Source of the DNA: an alpha proteobacterium U9-1i
GTDB lineage: Bacteria; Pseudomonadota; Alphaproteobacteria; Caulobacterales; Aquidulcibacteraceae
Length of the DNA: 64,000 nt
NCBI GenBank assembly: GCA_000974665.1
Contig: BBSY01000002.1
Span: 310,001-374,000, forward strand
Direction of reading: 5' to 3'
Below, piece after piece: positions 43,796 through 53,042 of this stretch. A program made the translations under genes and the position numbers. Every line of letters begins with the position of its first letter. Position 1 is the first letter of the stretch. The notes beneath the pieces are model-generated. The model was not told where the DNA came from and ran no database searches. It saw only the letters and a program-made list of their open reading frames with translations.

Positions 43796-44647
43796 TTGCG
43801 TCTGATTCCGGATTGGCTGCTCTACATCATCGTCATCGCGGCGGTGGTGTTCGTGCTGTTCCGCGTCGATGATCGCGCCGACGCACCGGAAGCGTTGCCG
43901 GATGCACAATCCGAAAACGGCGGCTTCCTACCGCCGCCGTCCACCTACGATCCCGAAGTTCTGGTCGAAGTTGGGCCGGTGTCCTCGGGCCTCGGCAGCG
44001 CGTTCGCGATCTCCGAGGATGGCTGGTGGGTGACGGCGCGCCACGTCGTCGATGCCTGTGGGCATGTCGGCCTCATCGTGTCGCGCGGGTCGGCGGCGCC
44101 GGTTGAGGAAGTGAAGGTCGCGCTGTTCGCCGACCTTGCCTTGCTGAAAACCCGCCGCGCACCCGCTGCACTCGCGCTGGACACTTCGGAGCGCCAATTT
44201 CAGGTCGGCCAGCGCGCCTATCACGTGGGCTTTCCGCAAGGTCGGCCCGGCGAAGCATATTCGCGGCTGATCGGCCGCGAGACCTTGGTGGCGCGCGGCC
44301 GTTACGACACAGAGGAGCCCGTGTTGGCTTGGGCCGAGCTTGGCCGCACGTCCGGTTTGCGCGGTTCGCTTGCGGGCATCAGTGGCGGCCCGGCGATCGC
44401 GTCGAACGGGCAAGTGATTGGCGTCACCGTCGCGGAATCGGCGCGGCGTGGACGCATTTACACGGCCTCGCCCTCCTCGCTCATGCGCCTGCTCCGCGTC
44501 GAGCAAGTGGACGCGGACGGGCGCCCGGCGCCACGCCTCACGCCCGACAATTACGGCCAGGAATCCGACAACATGCGGCGCGCGCTCTCGGTGGCGCAGG
44601 TGGTGTGCATCGCACCGAGCGAAATGCGCCAAGCCGAGCGCCGATGA
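43796..44647 (+). CDS. Membrane-anchored trypsin-like serine protease
   Basis: A 283-residue protein with an N-terminal membrane anchor (LLYIIVIAAVVFVLF, 8-22) and a trypsin-fold domain outside the cytosol. The triad is His83 in TARHVVDACG, Asp113 in FADLALLK and Ser196 in GISGGPAIA. No PDZ domain follows. The start is TTG 43796, three bases after the DUF350 stop; ATG alternatives are not available near the helix. It overlaps pyrF by four bases. The substrate is unknown. Confidence 0.85.
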   Translation: MRLIPDWLLYIIVIAAVVFVLFRVDDRADAPEALPDAQSENGGFLPPPSTYDPEVLVEVGPVSSGLGSAFAISEDGWWVTARHVVDACGHVGLIVSRGSAAPVEEVKVALFADLALLKTRRAPAALALDTSERQFQVGQRAYHVGFPQGRPGEAYSRLIGRETLVARGRYDTEEPVLAWAELGRTSGLRGSLAGISGGPAIASNGQVIGVTVAESARRGRIYTASPSSLMRLLRVEQVDADGRPAPRLTPDNYGQESDNMRRALSVAQVVCIAPSEMRQAERR

Positions 44648-45537
44648 GCGCGGCATTCGCCGATCGCGTCATCGAAGCGGTGCGCCGTAGCGGCTCGCCG
44701 CTATGCGTCGGCCTCGATCCGTTTCCCGAGAAAATCCCGGCGTTGTTTGGCGATGCACGCACCGACGCCGTCGCGCTCACCAATTTCGGCGCGGAGATTA
44801 TCGACATCGCCGCGAAATACGCCGGCGTGTTGAAGCCGCAGCTTGGCTTGTTCGAGCCCTATGGCCCGGAAGGCGTCGCCGCCGCGCGGGAACTGACGGC
44901 GCTGGCGCGCACGCGCGGCATGGTCGTGATCCTGGACGCCAAGCGCGGCGACATCGGCACCACCGCGGAGGGGTATGCGCGCGCAAGCCTCGGCCCCAAG
45001 CCGGGCTTCGACGCCGATTGCGTGACCATCAACCCATACATGGGCAAGGACACGCTTGAGCCGTTCCTGGCGATCGCCGAAGCAAACGCCAAGGGCGTCG
45101 CCGTTTTGGTGCGAACCTCCAATCCCGGCGCGCGAGACTTGCAAGATCTGGACGTCGCTGGCGCGCCGCTCTGGCAGCGCACGGCGGAAATGATCGCTCC
45201 GCTTGCGGCGCGCCTGAAAGGCGACGGCGGCTGGTCGGGGCTGATGATCGTCGCCGGCGCAACCTATCCACAGGAGGCGCGAGCGCTGCGCCAGACTCTT
45301 CCAAATTCGCTGTTCTTGGTTCCGGGCTATGGCGCGCAAGGCGCGGGCGCCGCTGACGCGGTCGCGGGCTTTGTTACGGGACCGTATGGCCGGGAGGGCG
45401 GCGTGGTTTCCTCATCACGCGCCGTCACTTACCCGCCCGCCGCGCAAGAAGCTGCAACCTTGGCGAATTGGCGTGCCGCCATAGCCGAGGCCATGGCGGC
45501 CTCTGTTGCGGAACTGCAATCCGCGTGCGCTGCGTAG
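44644..45537 (+). CDS. pyrF: Orotidine-5'-phosphate decarboxylase
   Basis: Decarboxylates OMP to UMP in pyrimidine synthesis. The 297-residue protein is of the longer type (group III), with CVGLDPFPEKIP, LKPQLGLFEPYG, the catalytic LDAKRGDIGTTAEGYA, and VVSSSRAVTYP for phosphate binding. Its ATG lies inside the protease stop (ATGA), a tight coupling with no obvious functional reason. Confidence 0.95.
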   Translation: MSAAFADRVIEAVRRSGSPLCVGLDPFPEKIPALFGDARTDAVALTNFGAEIIDIAAKYAGVLKPQLGLFEPYGPEGVAAARELTALARTRGMVVILDAKRGDIGTTAEGYARASLGPKPGFDADCVTINPYMGKDTLEPFLAIAEANAKGVAVLVRTSNPGARDLQDLDVAGAPLWQRTAEMIAPLAARLKGDGGWSGLMIVAGATYPQEARALRQTLPNSLFLVPGYGAQGAGAADAVAGFVTGPYGREGGVVSSSRAVTYPPAAQEAATLANWRAAIAEAMAASVAELQSACAA

Positions 45538-45614
45538 GGCGGGACAAGCCGGACGAGTTTGGTTAATAGCGAACTGGGGTACGCGGCGGGTCGCCAAGCG
45601 TAGGGAGAACACCC

Positions 45615-46550
45615 ATGCGAAAGTATTTCGCGCACGCCTTGATGGCGCTTCTCGCTTTGTCCATGGCGTCGCCCGCATTGGCGGACGGCACTGGCACGGC
45701 GGGCCCGAACGTCGCAGCGCCGCCGGTGCGCGCGGCGCCGATCGCGCCGCAGGCACAAGGCGCGTCGGCGCCGGTTGGCCAAACCGGGCAGATCGCGTTG
45801 ATGAACGGCGCCGTCGTTTTGAACGTACCGGCGGGCTATCGCTTTTACCCAACGCCCGTCGCGGAAGCCTACATCGCCCGCAACAACGCCGCACGGCCCG
45901 ACGGCGCGATCCTTGGCCTGCTCGCGCCCGCGAACGCGCGTATCGATCAGGGAGATGATTGGGCCACGGTCGTGAGCTACGACGCGATTGGCTACGTACA
46001 GCCAGCGACCGCATCCGGACTTACCGATACCAATTTCGAAGCCGACGTTCGCACGGCGCGCCAAAACCAAGGTCGCGCGTTTGAAGGCTTCGCCGTTCCC
46101 GCGGCGTTTGAAACCACCGCACCGTCACTCTCCTGGGCGGAGCGTTCAGCGGCGCCGGGCCAAGGCGGCCGCGATTTCCGCCACGAGCAAAAAATGCTCG
46201 GCCGCAATGGCGTGGCGTGCCTTACCTCGATCGGCAGCGCCGATCAGATGGGCGCGATCGCCGCAGCCGCGCCGGACATGCTTGGCATGGTCGCGTTCAG
46301 CGAAGGCAACCGCCACGCAGATTTCCAACCTGCGAGCGATACGGTGTCGTCCTACTCGGTGCCGGGTTTGGTGACAGGCGTGCCGCAAGCGCAGCCACAA
46401 GCGGCATTGGATACGTCAGGTGGACAAACTGCCTTCGGCGGACTGTCCGGCTGGTTTCCGTGGATCGCGTTTGGCGTGATCGCGTTGGCGGGCGGCGGTT
46501 ATCTGCTGATGCGCCGCCGCCGCGACGACAACCTCATCCCCGAAGACTGA
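45615..46550 (+). CDS. DUF2167 membrane-anchored protein
   Basis: A 311-residue protein with a Sec signal peptide (residues 1-24, PALADG), a large extracytoplasmic DUF2167 domain (GQIALMNGAVVLNVPAGYRFY, ILGLLAPA, DWATVVSYDAIGYV) and a C-terminal helix (WIAFGVIALAGGGYLLM) followed by basic residues. It is thus anchored at its C-terminus. GGGAGAACACCC precedes the ATG. It overlaps the convergent Rieske gene by 17 bases. Function unknown. Confidence 0.87.
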   Translation: MRKYFAHALMALLALSMASPALADGTGTAGPNVAAPPVRAAPIAPQAQGASAPVGQTGQIALMNGAVVLNVPAGYRFYPTPVAEAYIARNNAARPDGAILGLLAPANARIDQGDDWATVVSYDAIGYVQPATASGLTDTNFEADVRTARQNQGRAFEGFAVPAAFETTAPSLSWAERSAAPGQGGRDFRHEQKMLGRNGVACLTSIGSADQMGAIAAAAPDMLGMVAFSEGNRHADFQPASDTVSSYSVPGLVTGVPQAQPQAALDTSGGQTAFGGLSGWFPWIAFGVIALAGGGYLLMRRRRDDNLIPED

Positions 46551-46875
46551 TCGCGCCATCGCGCACATCAATCGCGATCGTTTGGAGGCCCTCGCCATTG
46601 CAGGGGCCTCCAGCGCATGCGCCGCTCGTCAGTTCAAAACTCGCGCCGTGATGCGGGCAAACGATGAATCTCTGCTCCTGAACAAGCACGCGCCCGTCCT
46701 CGCGATCGAGATGATAATACGAATGCGGGCATAGGTTCACGTAAGCGAACACCTCCGCGCCACGCCGCGTGAGCAGAACTGAGTCGTTCTCAAAGTGCAG
46801 CGCGATTGCGCCGTTGTCTGGCACATCCTCGACACGCGCCAGCTCAGCGCCCGGCGCTGGGCGTGGCGGCTTCAA
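46534..46875 (-). CDS. Small Rieske [2Fe-2S] ferredoxin-like protein
   Basis: A 113-residue soluble electron carrier with the Rieske ligands C49-x-H51 ([11 protein letters not shown]) and C73-x2-H76 (VCPHHGASF) and the C-terminal [13 protein letters not shown]. It resembles NirD or ferredoxin subunits of ring hydroxylases. It overlaps gpsA by four bases and lies downstream of it. No partner oxygenase is close, so its role is open. Confidence 0.85.
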   Translation of the reverse strand: MKPPRPAPGAELARVEDVPDNGAIALHFENDSVLLTRRGAEVFAYVNLCPHSYYHLDREDGRVLVQEQRFIVCPHHGASFELTSGACAGGPCNGEGLQTIAIDVRDGAISLRG

Positions 46876-47882
46876 CGCCCCTCCGCCTTGAACGGGCGCG
46901 ACAGCAGCGCCTTCATCGCGTCGTCAATGCTCACACGATTTGCGAGGATCGCTTCCACCGCTTCACAGATCGGCATTTCAACATTGTGCTTCTTGGCCAG
47001 CGCCACCACAGCCGGCGCGCTCTCCATGCCCTCAGCGACAGAGCGGCGTTCGCCGAGGATGTCGCTGAGCGCGCGCCCTTCGCCGAGTGCGGCGCCAAGC
47101 GAGGTGTTGCGCGAGGTCAGGCTGGCGCAAGTGAGCACCAGATCGCCTAGGCCGCACAGGCCGCTGAGTGTTTCCGCCTTGGCGCCCATCGCCTCACCCA
47201 ACCGCGTGAGCTCGGCGAAGCCACGTGTGATCAGCGCCGCGCGCGCGCCGTCGCCCAGCTTGCGTCCCTCAGCCACGCCGCAGGCGATGGCGATAACATT
47301 CTTTACAGCGCCGCCAATCTCGGCGCCAACCAGATCGTCGGCGAGATACGGCCGGAACGTCGGCAGGCCCATCGTCGCGATCACACGCGCGGCGTAGGCG
47401 GCGTCAGTGCTCGCAAGCGTGATCGCCGTCGGCAGGCCGCGCGCCACGTCCTTGGCGAAGCCCGGTCCGGAGAGCACGGCGGGCGTGGCGTCCGGCAGCT
47501 CCTCAGCCAGCACGTCGGTCATCAAGGCGAGTGAGCCTCGCTCGACGCCCTTGGCGCAGAGGGTCACAGCGGCGCTCTTGGGGAGATGGCTGCGTAGGCT
47601 TTTGAGCACCGCGCGCATGTGCTGGGCCGGCGGCGCGGCCAGGATCAGCTGCGCGCCAGCGGCGGCGTCGAGCGCCCCGGTCGCGTGGATCGACGGGTGA
47701 AGCGGAATGCCGGGCAGAAAGATCGGGTTTTCGTGCGCGCCGTTCACCGCTTCCACCACTTCGGGCTCGCGCGCCCAAATTAGGACGCGGCGGCCAGCGG
47801 CGGCGGCCACCTGCGCGAGGGCGGTGCCCCAGGCGCCGGCACCCAATACCGCGACGGTCTCGAAAGGCGCTGAATCCTTCAT
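46872..47882 (-). CDS. gpsA: Glycerol-3-phosphate dehydrogenase [NAD(P)+]
   Basis: Reduces dihydroxyacetone phosphate to sn-glycerol-3-phosphate for phospholipids. About 336 residues with [16 protein letters not shown] at the N-terminus, [15 protein letters not shown] (Lys), [16 protein letters not shown], and [16 protein letters not shown] (catalytic Lys). ATG 47882 is preferred; ATG 47897 would add five residues. It is divergent from the TetR gene with about 35 bases between starts. Confidence 0.95.
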   Translation of the reverse strand: MKDSAPFETVAVLGAGAWGTALAQVAAAAGRRVLIWAREPEVVEAVNGAHENPIFLPGIPLHPSIHATGALDAAAGAQLILAAPPAQHMRAVLKSLRSHLPKSAAVTLCAKGVERGSLALMTDVLAEELPDATPAVLSGPGFAKDVARGLPTAITLASTDAAYAARVIATMGLPTFRPYLADDLVGAEIGGAVKNVIAIACGVAEGRKLGDGARAALITRGFAELTRLGEAMGAKAETLSGLCGLGDLVLTCASLTSRNTSLGAALGEGRALSDILGERRSVAEGMESAPAVVALAKKHNVEMPICEAVEAILANRVSIDDAMKALLSRPFKAEGR

Positions 47883-47910
47883 TGAACGTTCAGCCAAAAC
47901 CCTCTAGGTT
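47882..47910 (+). promoter_or_regulatory. Putative promoter of the TetR gene
   Basis: TTGAAC (47882-47887), 17-base spacer, TAGGTT (47905-47910). The TetR ATG at 47917 lies about seven bases after the -10 box, so the transcript would start at or near the ATG and be leaderless; a GGAGGG directly before the ATG is too close to act as a normal ribosome site. Confidence 0.45.
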
Positions 47911-47916
47911 GGAGGG

Positions 47917-48558
47917 ATGGACGAAAAAACCGCCACCCGTGACCGCATTCTGAATGCCGCCATGGCCCGCATCAAGCACTACGGCTACGGCAAAACAACC
48001 ATGGCCGAGATCGCCGCCGATTGCGGCATGTCGCCCGGCAACATCTATCGCTTCTTTGAAGCGAAGATCGATATCGCCGAAGCCATGGCCCGCAAGCATT
48101 ATGCAGCCGAGCACGCCGAGTTAGCCGCGATCGCCCGCAAAAAGGATTGGTCTCCCGACCGGCGCCTGCGTGAATTTTTCTTCAAGCGCATGCGCGATTC
48201 CTTTCTGATGTTCGAGGAGAACGCGAAGATTTTAGAAGTCGCGGAGGTCCTTCACGAGGAACGGCCGCTGTTTGCCAACGAACAATTGGCGCTTGAGCGC
48301 GTCTTCCTGATGGCGCTGCTTGAAGAAGGCGTCGAGCGGGGAGTGTTTGCGCCCGGCGATCACGCCTTCACCGCCGAGATGCTGCAAGCGGCGACCATGA
48401 AGTTCAGCCTGCCCCAGCTCTTCACGCGCCTGACGCTGCCGAAACTGGAGCGCGAGCTCGAAGGCGTGCTGAATTTGCTCCTGCACGGCATCTATTCGCG
48501 CGCCAACGACACCGCGAACACGCCCGCTGCGCGGACACTGGCGGAGGCCGATCATTAA
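47917..48558 (+). CDS. TetR-family transcriptional regulator
   Basis: A 213-residue regulator. The N-terminal DNA-binding domain is typical: TRDRILNAAMARIKHYGYGKTTMAEIAADCGMSPGNIYRFFEAK with HTH around 28-48. The C-terminal domain is helical with FFFKRMRDSFLMFEENAKI and is not diagnostic for a ligand. It lies upstream, in the same direction, of two miniature membrane protein genes and an AT-rich dyad that may be its operator. Confidence 0.9.
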   Translation: MDEKTATRDRILNAAMARIKHYGYGKTTMAEIAADCGMSPGNIYRFFEAKIDIAEAMARKHYAAEHAELAAIARKKDWSPDRRLREFFFKRMRDSFLMFEENAKILEVAEVLHEERPLFANEQLALERVFLMALLEEGVERGVFAPGDHAFTAEMLQAATMKFSLPQLFTRLTLPKLERELEGVLNLLLHGIYSRANDTANTPAARTLAEADH

Positions 48559-48573
48559 ATCTGCGCAATCAGT

Positions 48574-48606
48574 GAATGAAAATGATTTTGTTCATTGATC
48601 ATCATT
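48574..48606. promoter_or_regulatory. AT-rich dyad with repeated ATGA/TCAT half-sites
   Basis: ATGA at 48576 and 48582 faces TCAT at 48592, 48599 and 48602, including AATGAA/TTCATT arms around a 10-base centre. It contrasts with the GC-rich surroundings and lies 16 bases after the TetR stop and about 50 bases before the first small membrane protein start. A candidate TetR operator. Confidence 0.4.
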
Positions 48607-48653
48607 CTAGGTGATGCTACATAGGCTGCATGAACAGCCCTGGAGCAATCACC

Positions 48654-48767
48654 ATGACCAACCGCCCTTCCTTCCTGACCATGACCGCTTTTGTCGCCGC
48701 TGCTGCCGCACTCTTTGCAGCCGCGCTTCTCCCCGTGATCAATGTCGCTTCGCAGGTTGTCGCCTGA
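48654..48767 (+). CDS. Miniature membrane protein 1 (37 residues)
   Basis: ATG 48654, preceded by GGAG, encodes a polar N-terminus (MTNRPSFLTMT), a single hydrophobic helix of about 20 residues and the ending VINVASQVVA. An upstream in-frame ATG at 48630 would add eight residues. The ending and overall plan resemble the second small protein at 49015. No family recognised. Confidence 0.6.
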   Translation: MTNRPSFLTMTAFVAAAAALFAAALLPVINVASQVVA

Positions 48768-48820
48768 CCTGCTTCGGGCGTTCGCGCACCGGTACGCACT
48801 CTGAACACCGCCGGACCTTG

Positions 48821-48854
48821 TGCAGGCGCGAAGAATGCCCGCTTCGCGCCTGCA
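48821..48854 (+). terminator. Terminator-like hairpin between the two small protein genes
   Basis: A perfect 13-bp stem (TGCAGGCGCGAAG with its complement), eight-base loop, followed by ATTCGTTTGC. The T tract is poor, so it may be an attenuator or RNA-stabilising hairpin rather than a strict terminator. Confidence 0.55.
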
Positions 48855-49014
48855 ATTCGTTTGCAAAAACGGTGTGAACTTAACGATGATCTCCGTTTCT
48901 GCATAGCTGCCGCCGGCTTTCCTGGCTTCCTTCCTGACGAAAATGACGCCATGTCATCGCTTACGCCGACTGTTCGCAAGTGCAGCATTTTTCGGCGCTT
49001 TTGGAGGGAAGACC

Positions 49015-49134
49015 ATGTCTCATCGAGACGTTTCACCGGCGACGACCCGCGGCTTGGCCGTGATCGTGGCGGTGTCTCTGGTCGCCTCCGCGCTGGCCCC
49101 GCTTTTGTTCGTGGCCGCGCGGGTCGTGGCCTGA
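49015..49134 (+). CDS. Miniature membrane protein 2 (39 residues)
   Basis: ATG 49015 with GGAGGG eight bases upstream encodes MSHRDVSPATTRG, a hydrophobic helix (LAVIVAVSLVASALAPLLFVA) and the ending ARVVA. It is similar in layout to the protein at 48654: short polar start, one helix with a Pro in the second half (ALLPVINVASQVVA compared with ALAPLLFVAARVVA). It runs tail to tail into tsaD. Function unknown. Confidence 0.65.
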   Translation: MSHRDVSPATTRGLAVIVAVSLVASALAPLLFVAARVVA

Positions 49135-49136
49135 GC

Positions 49137-50225
49137 TTAAGCCTTTGCTCCCTTGCGTCCGGGCTTGTGGCTCGGACGCAAGGCGGCGGCTTCTTCGTCC
49201 AACGGCCACCGGGGCCGGGCCTTCGCGGCCAGATCATCCCTGAATCCAGCCTTTAATCGTTCAGCCCCCGCCAGCGCGATCATCGCGGCGTTGTCCGTGC
49301 ACCATTTGAGCGGCGGAGCGACGAAATCATAGCGGTTCTCCGCCGCCAACGCTTCGAGCCGCGCCCGGATCGCATTGTTGGCCGCCACGCCGCCGGCCGC
49401 CACCAATCTGCCGCGCGCTCCCCAGATCGGATCGAACATGCGCATCGCGTTGCGCGTGCGATCCGTCAGCACGTCGAGCACGGCGGCCTGGAAACTGGCG
49501 CAGAGGTCGGCCTTATCCTGTTCGCTGAGCGCGCCGAGGCGTTCGGCCTCACGGGCGCAGGCGGTTTTCAAGCCGGCGAACGAGAAGTCGCAGCCCTCGC
49601 GGCCCAGCATCGGCCGCGGCAACGCAAAGCGGCGAGAATCGCCGTTTTCAGCCAGTTTCTCGACCTGCGGTCCGCCGGGAAAGCCGAGGTCGAGCAGCTT
49701 CGCGAGCTTATCGAACGCTTCGCCCAAGGCATCGTCGATGGTCGAACCGAAGCGGCGATAAACGCCGACATCGAGCACGGCCAGGAATTGGCAATGCCCG
49801 CCCGAAACCAAAAGCAACAGATACGGAAACGTCGCCGAGCCACCGAGCCGCGGCGAGAGGGCGTGACCCTCCAAATGGTTCACGGCAATCAGCGGCTTGT
49901 CGTGCGCCAAGGCGATCGCCTTGCCCGCGAGGAGGCCCACCATCACGCCCCCGATCAGGCCCGGGCCGGCGGTGGCCGCGACGCCGTCGAGCTCCGCAAA
50001 GCCGAGGCCTGCTTCCTTCATGGCGGCCGCGATCACACCGTCGAGCCCCTCAACGTGCGCCCGCGCCGCGATCTCCGGCACGACGCCGCGATAGGGCGCA
50101 TGCTGGGCAACCTGGCTCAACACGATGTCCGAAAGTACGGTCGGGCGGCCCTCGTCCAGGCGCAGCACGGCGGCTGCGGTCTCGTCGCAGCTGGTTTCAA
50201 TGCCCAGGATGGTGAGCGCGGCCAT
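49137..50225 (-). CDS. tsaD: tRNA N6-adenosine threonylcarbamoyltransferase
   Basis: Catalytic subunit that transfers threonylcarbamoyl to A37 of ANN-decoding tRNAs. The 362-residue protein has the ASKHA fold: [15 protein letters not shown], metal ligands in [32 protein letters not shown] and [13 protein letters not shown]. It is divergent from hemC with 56 bases between starts, a common alphaproteobacterial order, but gpsA is separated from it here by the TetR cassette. Confidence 0.97.
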   Translation of the reverse strand: MAALTILGIETSCDETAAAVLRLDEGRPTVLSDIVLSQVAQHAPYRGVVPEIAARAHVEGLDGVIAAAMKEAGLGFAELDGVAATAGPGLIGGVMVGLLAGKAIALAHDKPLIAVNHLEGHALSPRLGGSATFPYLLLLVSGGHCQFLAVLDVGVYRRFGSTIDDALGEAFDKLAKLLDLGFPGGPQVEKLAENGDSRRFALPRPMLGREGCDFSFAGLKTACAREAERLGALSEQDKADLCASFQAAVLDVLTDRTRNAMRMFDPIWGARGRLVAAGGVAANNAIRARLEALAAENRYDFVAPPLKWCTDNAAMIALAGAERLKAGFRDDLAAKARPRWPLDEEAAALRPSHKPGRKGAKA

Positions 50226-50281
50226 GCGGCAGCATGTAGACGCACCCTCCCCTCGCGGCGAGGGGGTTCGTGTGCCAAAGC

Positions 50282-51232
50282 ATGCGCATGTCTTCGCCTT
50301 TTCTCCGTATTGGTGCGCGTGGCTCGCAACTTTCGCTGACGCAAACCGAGTGGGTGCGCGCGCGGCTGGCGGAAGCCAATGGCGTCTCCCTGGAGGCGAT
50401 CGCCATCACGCCGATCACCACCAGCGGCGACCGCCAACAAGAAGGCCGCTTGATCGAAGCGGGTGGCAAAGGGCTGTTCACCAAGGAGCTAGACGAAGCG
50501 TTGCTCGATGGCCGCATCGAAGCGGCGGTGCATTCCCTCAAGGACTTGCCGACGCGCCTGACGGCTGCGATTGCGCTCGCTTGCGTGCCAGCGCGCGAGG
50601 ATCCGCGCGATGCCTTTGTAAGTTTGAAAGCGCGAACGCTGTCGGATTTGCCAGCCGGCTCAGTCATCGGAACGGCGAGCCTGCGCCGCCAGGCCCAAGT
50701 GCTGTTTCTGCGGCCCGACGTCCGCGTCGTGACATTGCGCGGCAACGTCGATACGCGGCTGACGAAACTTGAGCGTGGCGATGCAGATGCGACGTTTCTC
50801 GCGCTGGCCGGTCTGAAACGGCTGGGTCTAGAAGCGCGCGCGTCGAGCCTAACCGATCCTCAGGACACACCGCCCGCTGCGTGCCAAGGCGCTTTGGCGA
50901 TCACGGCGCGCGCCGGCGATGCGCGTGTTTTAGCGGCTTTGGCAAAAGTGGAAGACGCCGGCGCGCGCATCGAAATCGAAGCAGAGCGGGCATTTCTAGA
51001 GGCGCTCGACGGGTCTTGCCGCACACCCATCGCCGCGCTCGCGCGGCTTAGCGGCGCGCGTTTAAGCTTCATCGGCGAAACGCTGACCCCAGATGGACAG
51101 CGGCGCTGGCGACGGGAAGAAGCGATTACGCTAAACGGTGATCCGATTCCGCAGGTGCGCGAGCTCGGCCAGCGCCTAGGGCGCAGCATCCGCGACGAAG
51201 CTGGCGACGCAATCATGTTGGGCATCGGCTAA
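50282..51232 (+). CDS. hemC: Porphobilinogen deaminase (hydroxymethylbilane synthase)
   Basis: Joins four porphobilinogens into hydroxymethylbilane in heme synthesis. About 316 residues: [57 protein letters not shown], and the dipyrromethane cofactor Cys in [12 protein letters not shown]. Possible starts are ATG 50282 or 50288; GTG 50270 is less likely. First gene of the hemC-hemD-Mic60-hemY group. A CCCCTC/GAGGGG inverted repeat lies at 50249-50265 between it and tsaD. Confidence 0.95.
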   Translation: MRMSSPFLRIGARGSQLSLTQTEWVRARLAEANGVSLEAIAITPITTSGDRQQEGRLIEAGGKGLFTKELDEALLDGRIEAAVHSLKDLPTRLTAAIALACVPAREDPRDAFVSLKARTLSDLPAGSVIGTASLRRQAQVLFLRPDVRVVTLRGNVDTRLTKLERGDADATFLALAGLKRLGLEARASSLTDPQDTPPAACQGALAITARAGDARVLAALAKVEDAGARIEIEAERAFLEALDGSCRTPIAALARLSGARLSFIGETLTPDGQRRWRREEAITLNGDPIPQVRELGQRLGRSIRDEAGDAIMLGIG

Positions 51233-51915
51233 TGCGTGTCGCGATCACGCGCATGCTGCCCGAAGCGAACGCGACGGCCGCACGTGTGCGCGACCTCGGG
51301 CATGAAGCGCTGCTGGCGCCGTTGCTGAGTGTCGAGCCGCGTGAGTTCGACACAAACCTCGCCGGCGCACAGGCGTTATTCTTCACCAGCACCACCGGGG
51401 TGCGCGCCTTTGCTCAAGCGACCACGAACCGAAACGCGCGCGTTCTCGCCGTGGGCGACACGACGGCCGATGCGGCGCGCGCCGCTGGCTTTGACGATGT
51501 CACCAGCGCTTCAGGCGACGTGATCGCTCTCGCGGCATTGGCGCAAGTGACGCTCGATCCCCAGGCCGGACCGTTGATTCACATCGCCGGCGCACAGGTG
51601 GCCGGCGACCTTGTCGCCAAACTCAAGGCAGCCGGTTTCGATGCCGAATGGCGCGTGGGCTACGAAGCCGTAGCCACCGCCGCCCTGCCCGCCGCATTCG
51701 AGCAAAACCCCGAAATCGTGCTTTTCCACAGCGCCCGTGCAGCGGCGGCGTTCGTGGCGCTTGGCGCACCCAACAGCGCCGACATGGTTGCGGCCTGCTT
51801 CAGTGAAGCGGTGGCCGAAGCTGCGATGCGCGCGCCGTGGAAACGGGTGATTGTGGCGCCGAAGCCGCGCGAGGAGGCGCTTTTGGCCGCCGCCCTCACA
51901 CGTGAAGGCGCCTGA
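51232..51915 (+). CDS. hemD: Uroporphyrinogen-III synthase
   Basis: Cyclises hydroxymethylbilane with inversion of ring D. The 227-residue protein is divergent in sequence, as usual, but the pattern VAITRMLPEANATAARVRDLGHEALLAPLL, ALFFTSTTGVRAFAQ, VLAVGDTTADAARAAGF, IHIAGAQVAGDLVAKL and FHSARAAAAFVAL is clear. It overlaps the hemC stop by one base (TAATG). Confidence 0.9.
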   Translation: MRVAITRMLPEANATAARVRDLGHEALLAPLLSVEPREFDTNLAGAQALFFTSTTGVRAFAQATTNRNARVLAVGDTTADAARAAGFDDVTSASGDVIALAALAQVTLDPQAGPLIHIAGAQVAGDLVAKLKAAGFDAEWRVGYEAVATAALPAAFEQNPEIVLFHSARAAAAFVALGAPNSADMVAACFSEAVAEAAMRAPWKRVIVAPKPREEALLAAALTREGA

Positions 51916-52038
51916 ACAGGCGCAGGCGCTTGAGCGGCCCTGCGACGGGGCCTAAGTTTGGCGCTGACCACCCGACTCATTGCCGACGCGAAATGTCGGA
52001 AATGGTTGAAGAAACAGCTGGCGGAGCGGCGGGGAAAC

Positions 52039-53037
52039 ATGAGCAGGGACGACGACGACCGCCAACGCGGCGAGCCGATCGACGTGGACTTCGAGCCCGC
52101 CGATCGCGGCTATGGCCGGCCATCAGGCGGCATTGGTGGCGGCACAGCTTTGTTGTTGGCGGTGTTTGCGGCCGGCGCAGGCGCTGCAGGCGGCGCGGTG
52201 GCGCCGCGCGTGCCAGCTGTGCGCGCGGCGCTCGACTCCGCTATGCCGCAACAAGCGTCAATCGCCGATCCGGCGAACGCCGAGGTGGCCGCAGCGCTTG
52301 ATGCGCGCATCGATAGTTTAGAAGGCATCGTCAACACACCGTTGGGCGAAACCGCGAGCACTGGCGGCGGGCCAGCGGACACGGCGGCGCGCGTGTTCGC
52401 GCTGCAAGCAAGCCTGCGCGGCGTAGAGGGCCGGCTGGCGCAAATGCCATCGAGCGAGCAGACCGCTGCACTCACCGCTGAAGTCCGCCGTTTGCAGGAA
52501 GAACTCCCCGCCGTCGCCGCCGAAGCGCGCGCCGCCGCAACCGCTGCGCGCGCGTCGTACGCGGTCGTCGCCGCATCCGAAGCCGCGCGTTCGTCGGGCC
52601 CGTTCGAGCAGGCCTACACATCGCTTGTCGCGCTGCTGCCGAACGATCCCAACGTCGCCGCTCTGGCGCCACTTGCGCGCACGGGCGCGCCCACGCGGGC
52701 GGAATTGCGCGATCGCTTCGACCGCATCGACAACGAGATCGTGCGCGCCGCCCGTCAAGCACAAGCAGGCGCGGGCTTCTGGGGCCGTATCCAAGCCGCG
52801 CTTGCGCAATGGATTGTCGTGCGCCGCGCTGGTGAAGGCGATACGCCTGCCGGTGTTGTGGAGCGCGCCAGCCAGCGCCTCGCCGCCGACGATCTCGCCG
52901 GCGCCGTGCAGGAAGTGAACTCGCTTTCTGGCGCGCCCAAGCAAGTTGCGCAGCGTTGGCTCACCGACGCTCAGCGCAGGCTCGAGATCGACCAGCGCAT
53001 CACCGCCATCCGTACAGAATTGTCGCGGAGCAGCTGA
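52039..53037 (+). CDS. Mitofilin/Mic60-like inner-membrane protein
   Basis: About 332 residues: acidic cytosolic start (MSRDDDDRQRGEPIDVDFEP), one Gly/Ala-rich transmembrane helix (GGGTALLLAVFAAGAGAAGGAV), a coiled-coil stretch with many Ala and Gln (about 90-190) and a C-terminal mitofilin-type domain (ASQRLAADDLAGAVQEVNSLSG, RWLTDAQRRLEIDQRI). The alphaproteobacterial Mic60 relatives shape intracytoplasmic membranes and contact the outer membrane. ATG 52039 with GCGGGGAAAC is preferred over TTG 51958. Position between hemD and hemY is conserved in the class. Confidence 0.85.
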   Translation: MSRDDDDRQRGEPIDVDFEPADRGYGRPSGGIGGGTALLLAVFAAGAGAAGGAVAPRVPAVRAALDSAMPQQASIADPANAEVAAALDARIDSLEGIVNTPLGETASTGGGPADTAARVFALQASLRGVEGRLAQMPSSEQTAALTAEVRRLQEELPAVAAEARAAATAARASYAVVAASEAARSSGPFEQAYTSLVALLPNDPNVAALAPLARTGAPTRAELRDRFDRIDNEIVRAARQAQAGAGFWGRIQAALAQWIVVRRAGEGDTPAGVVERASQRLAADDLAGAVQEVNSLSGAPKQVAQRWLTDAQRRLEIDQRITAIRTELSRSS

Positions 53038-53042
53038 CACTC

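Noticed and set aside
48768-49014. A gene between the two miniature membrane proteins
   Set aside because: No frame with ribosome site and protein-like product; the region holds a hairpin and the leader of the second small gene.
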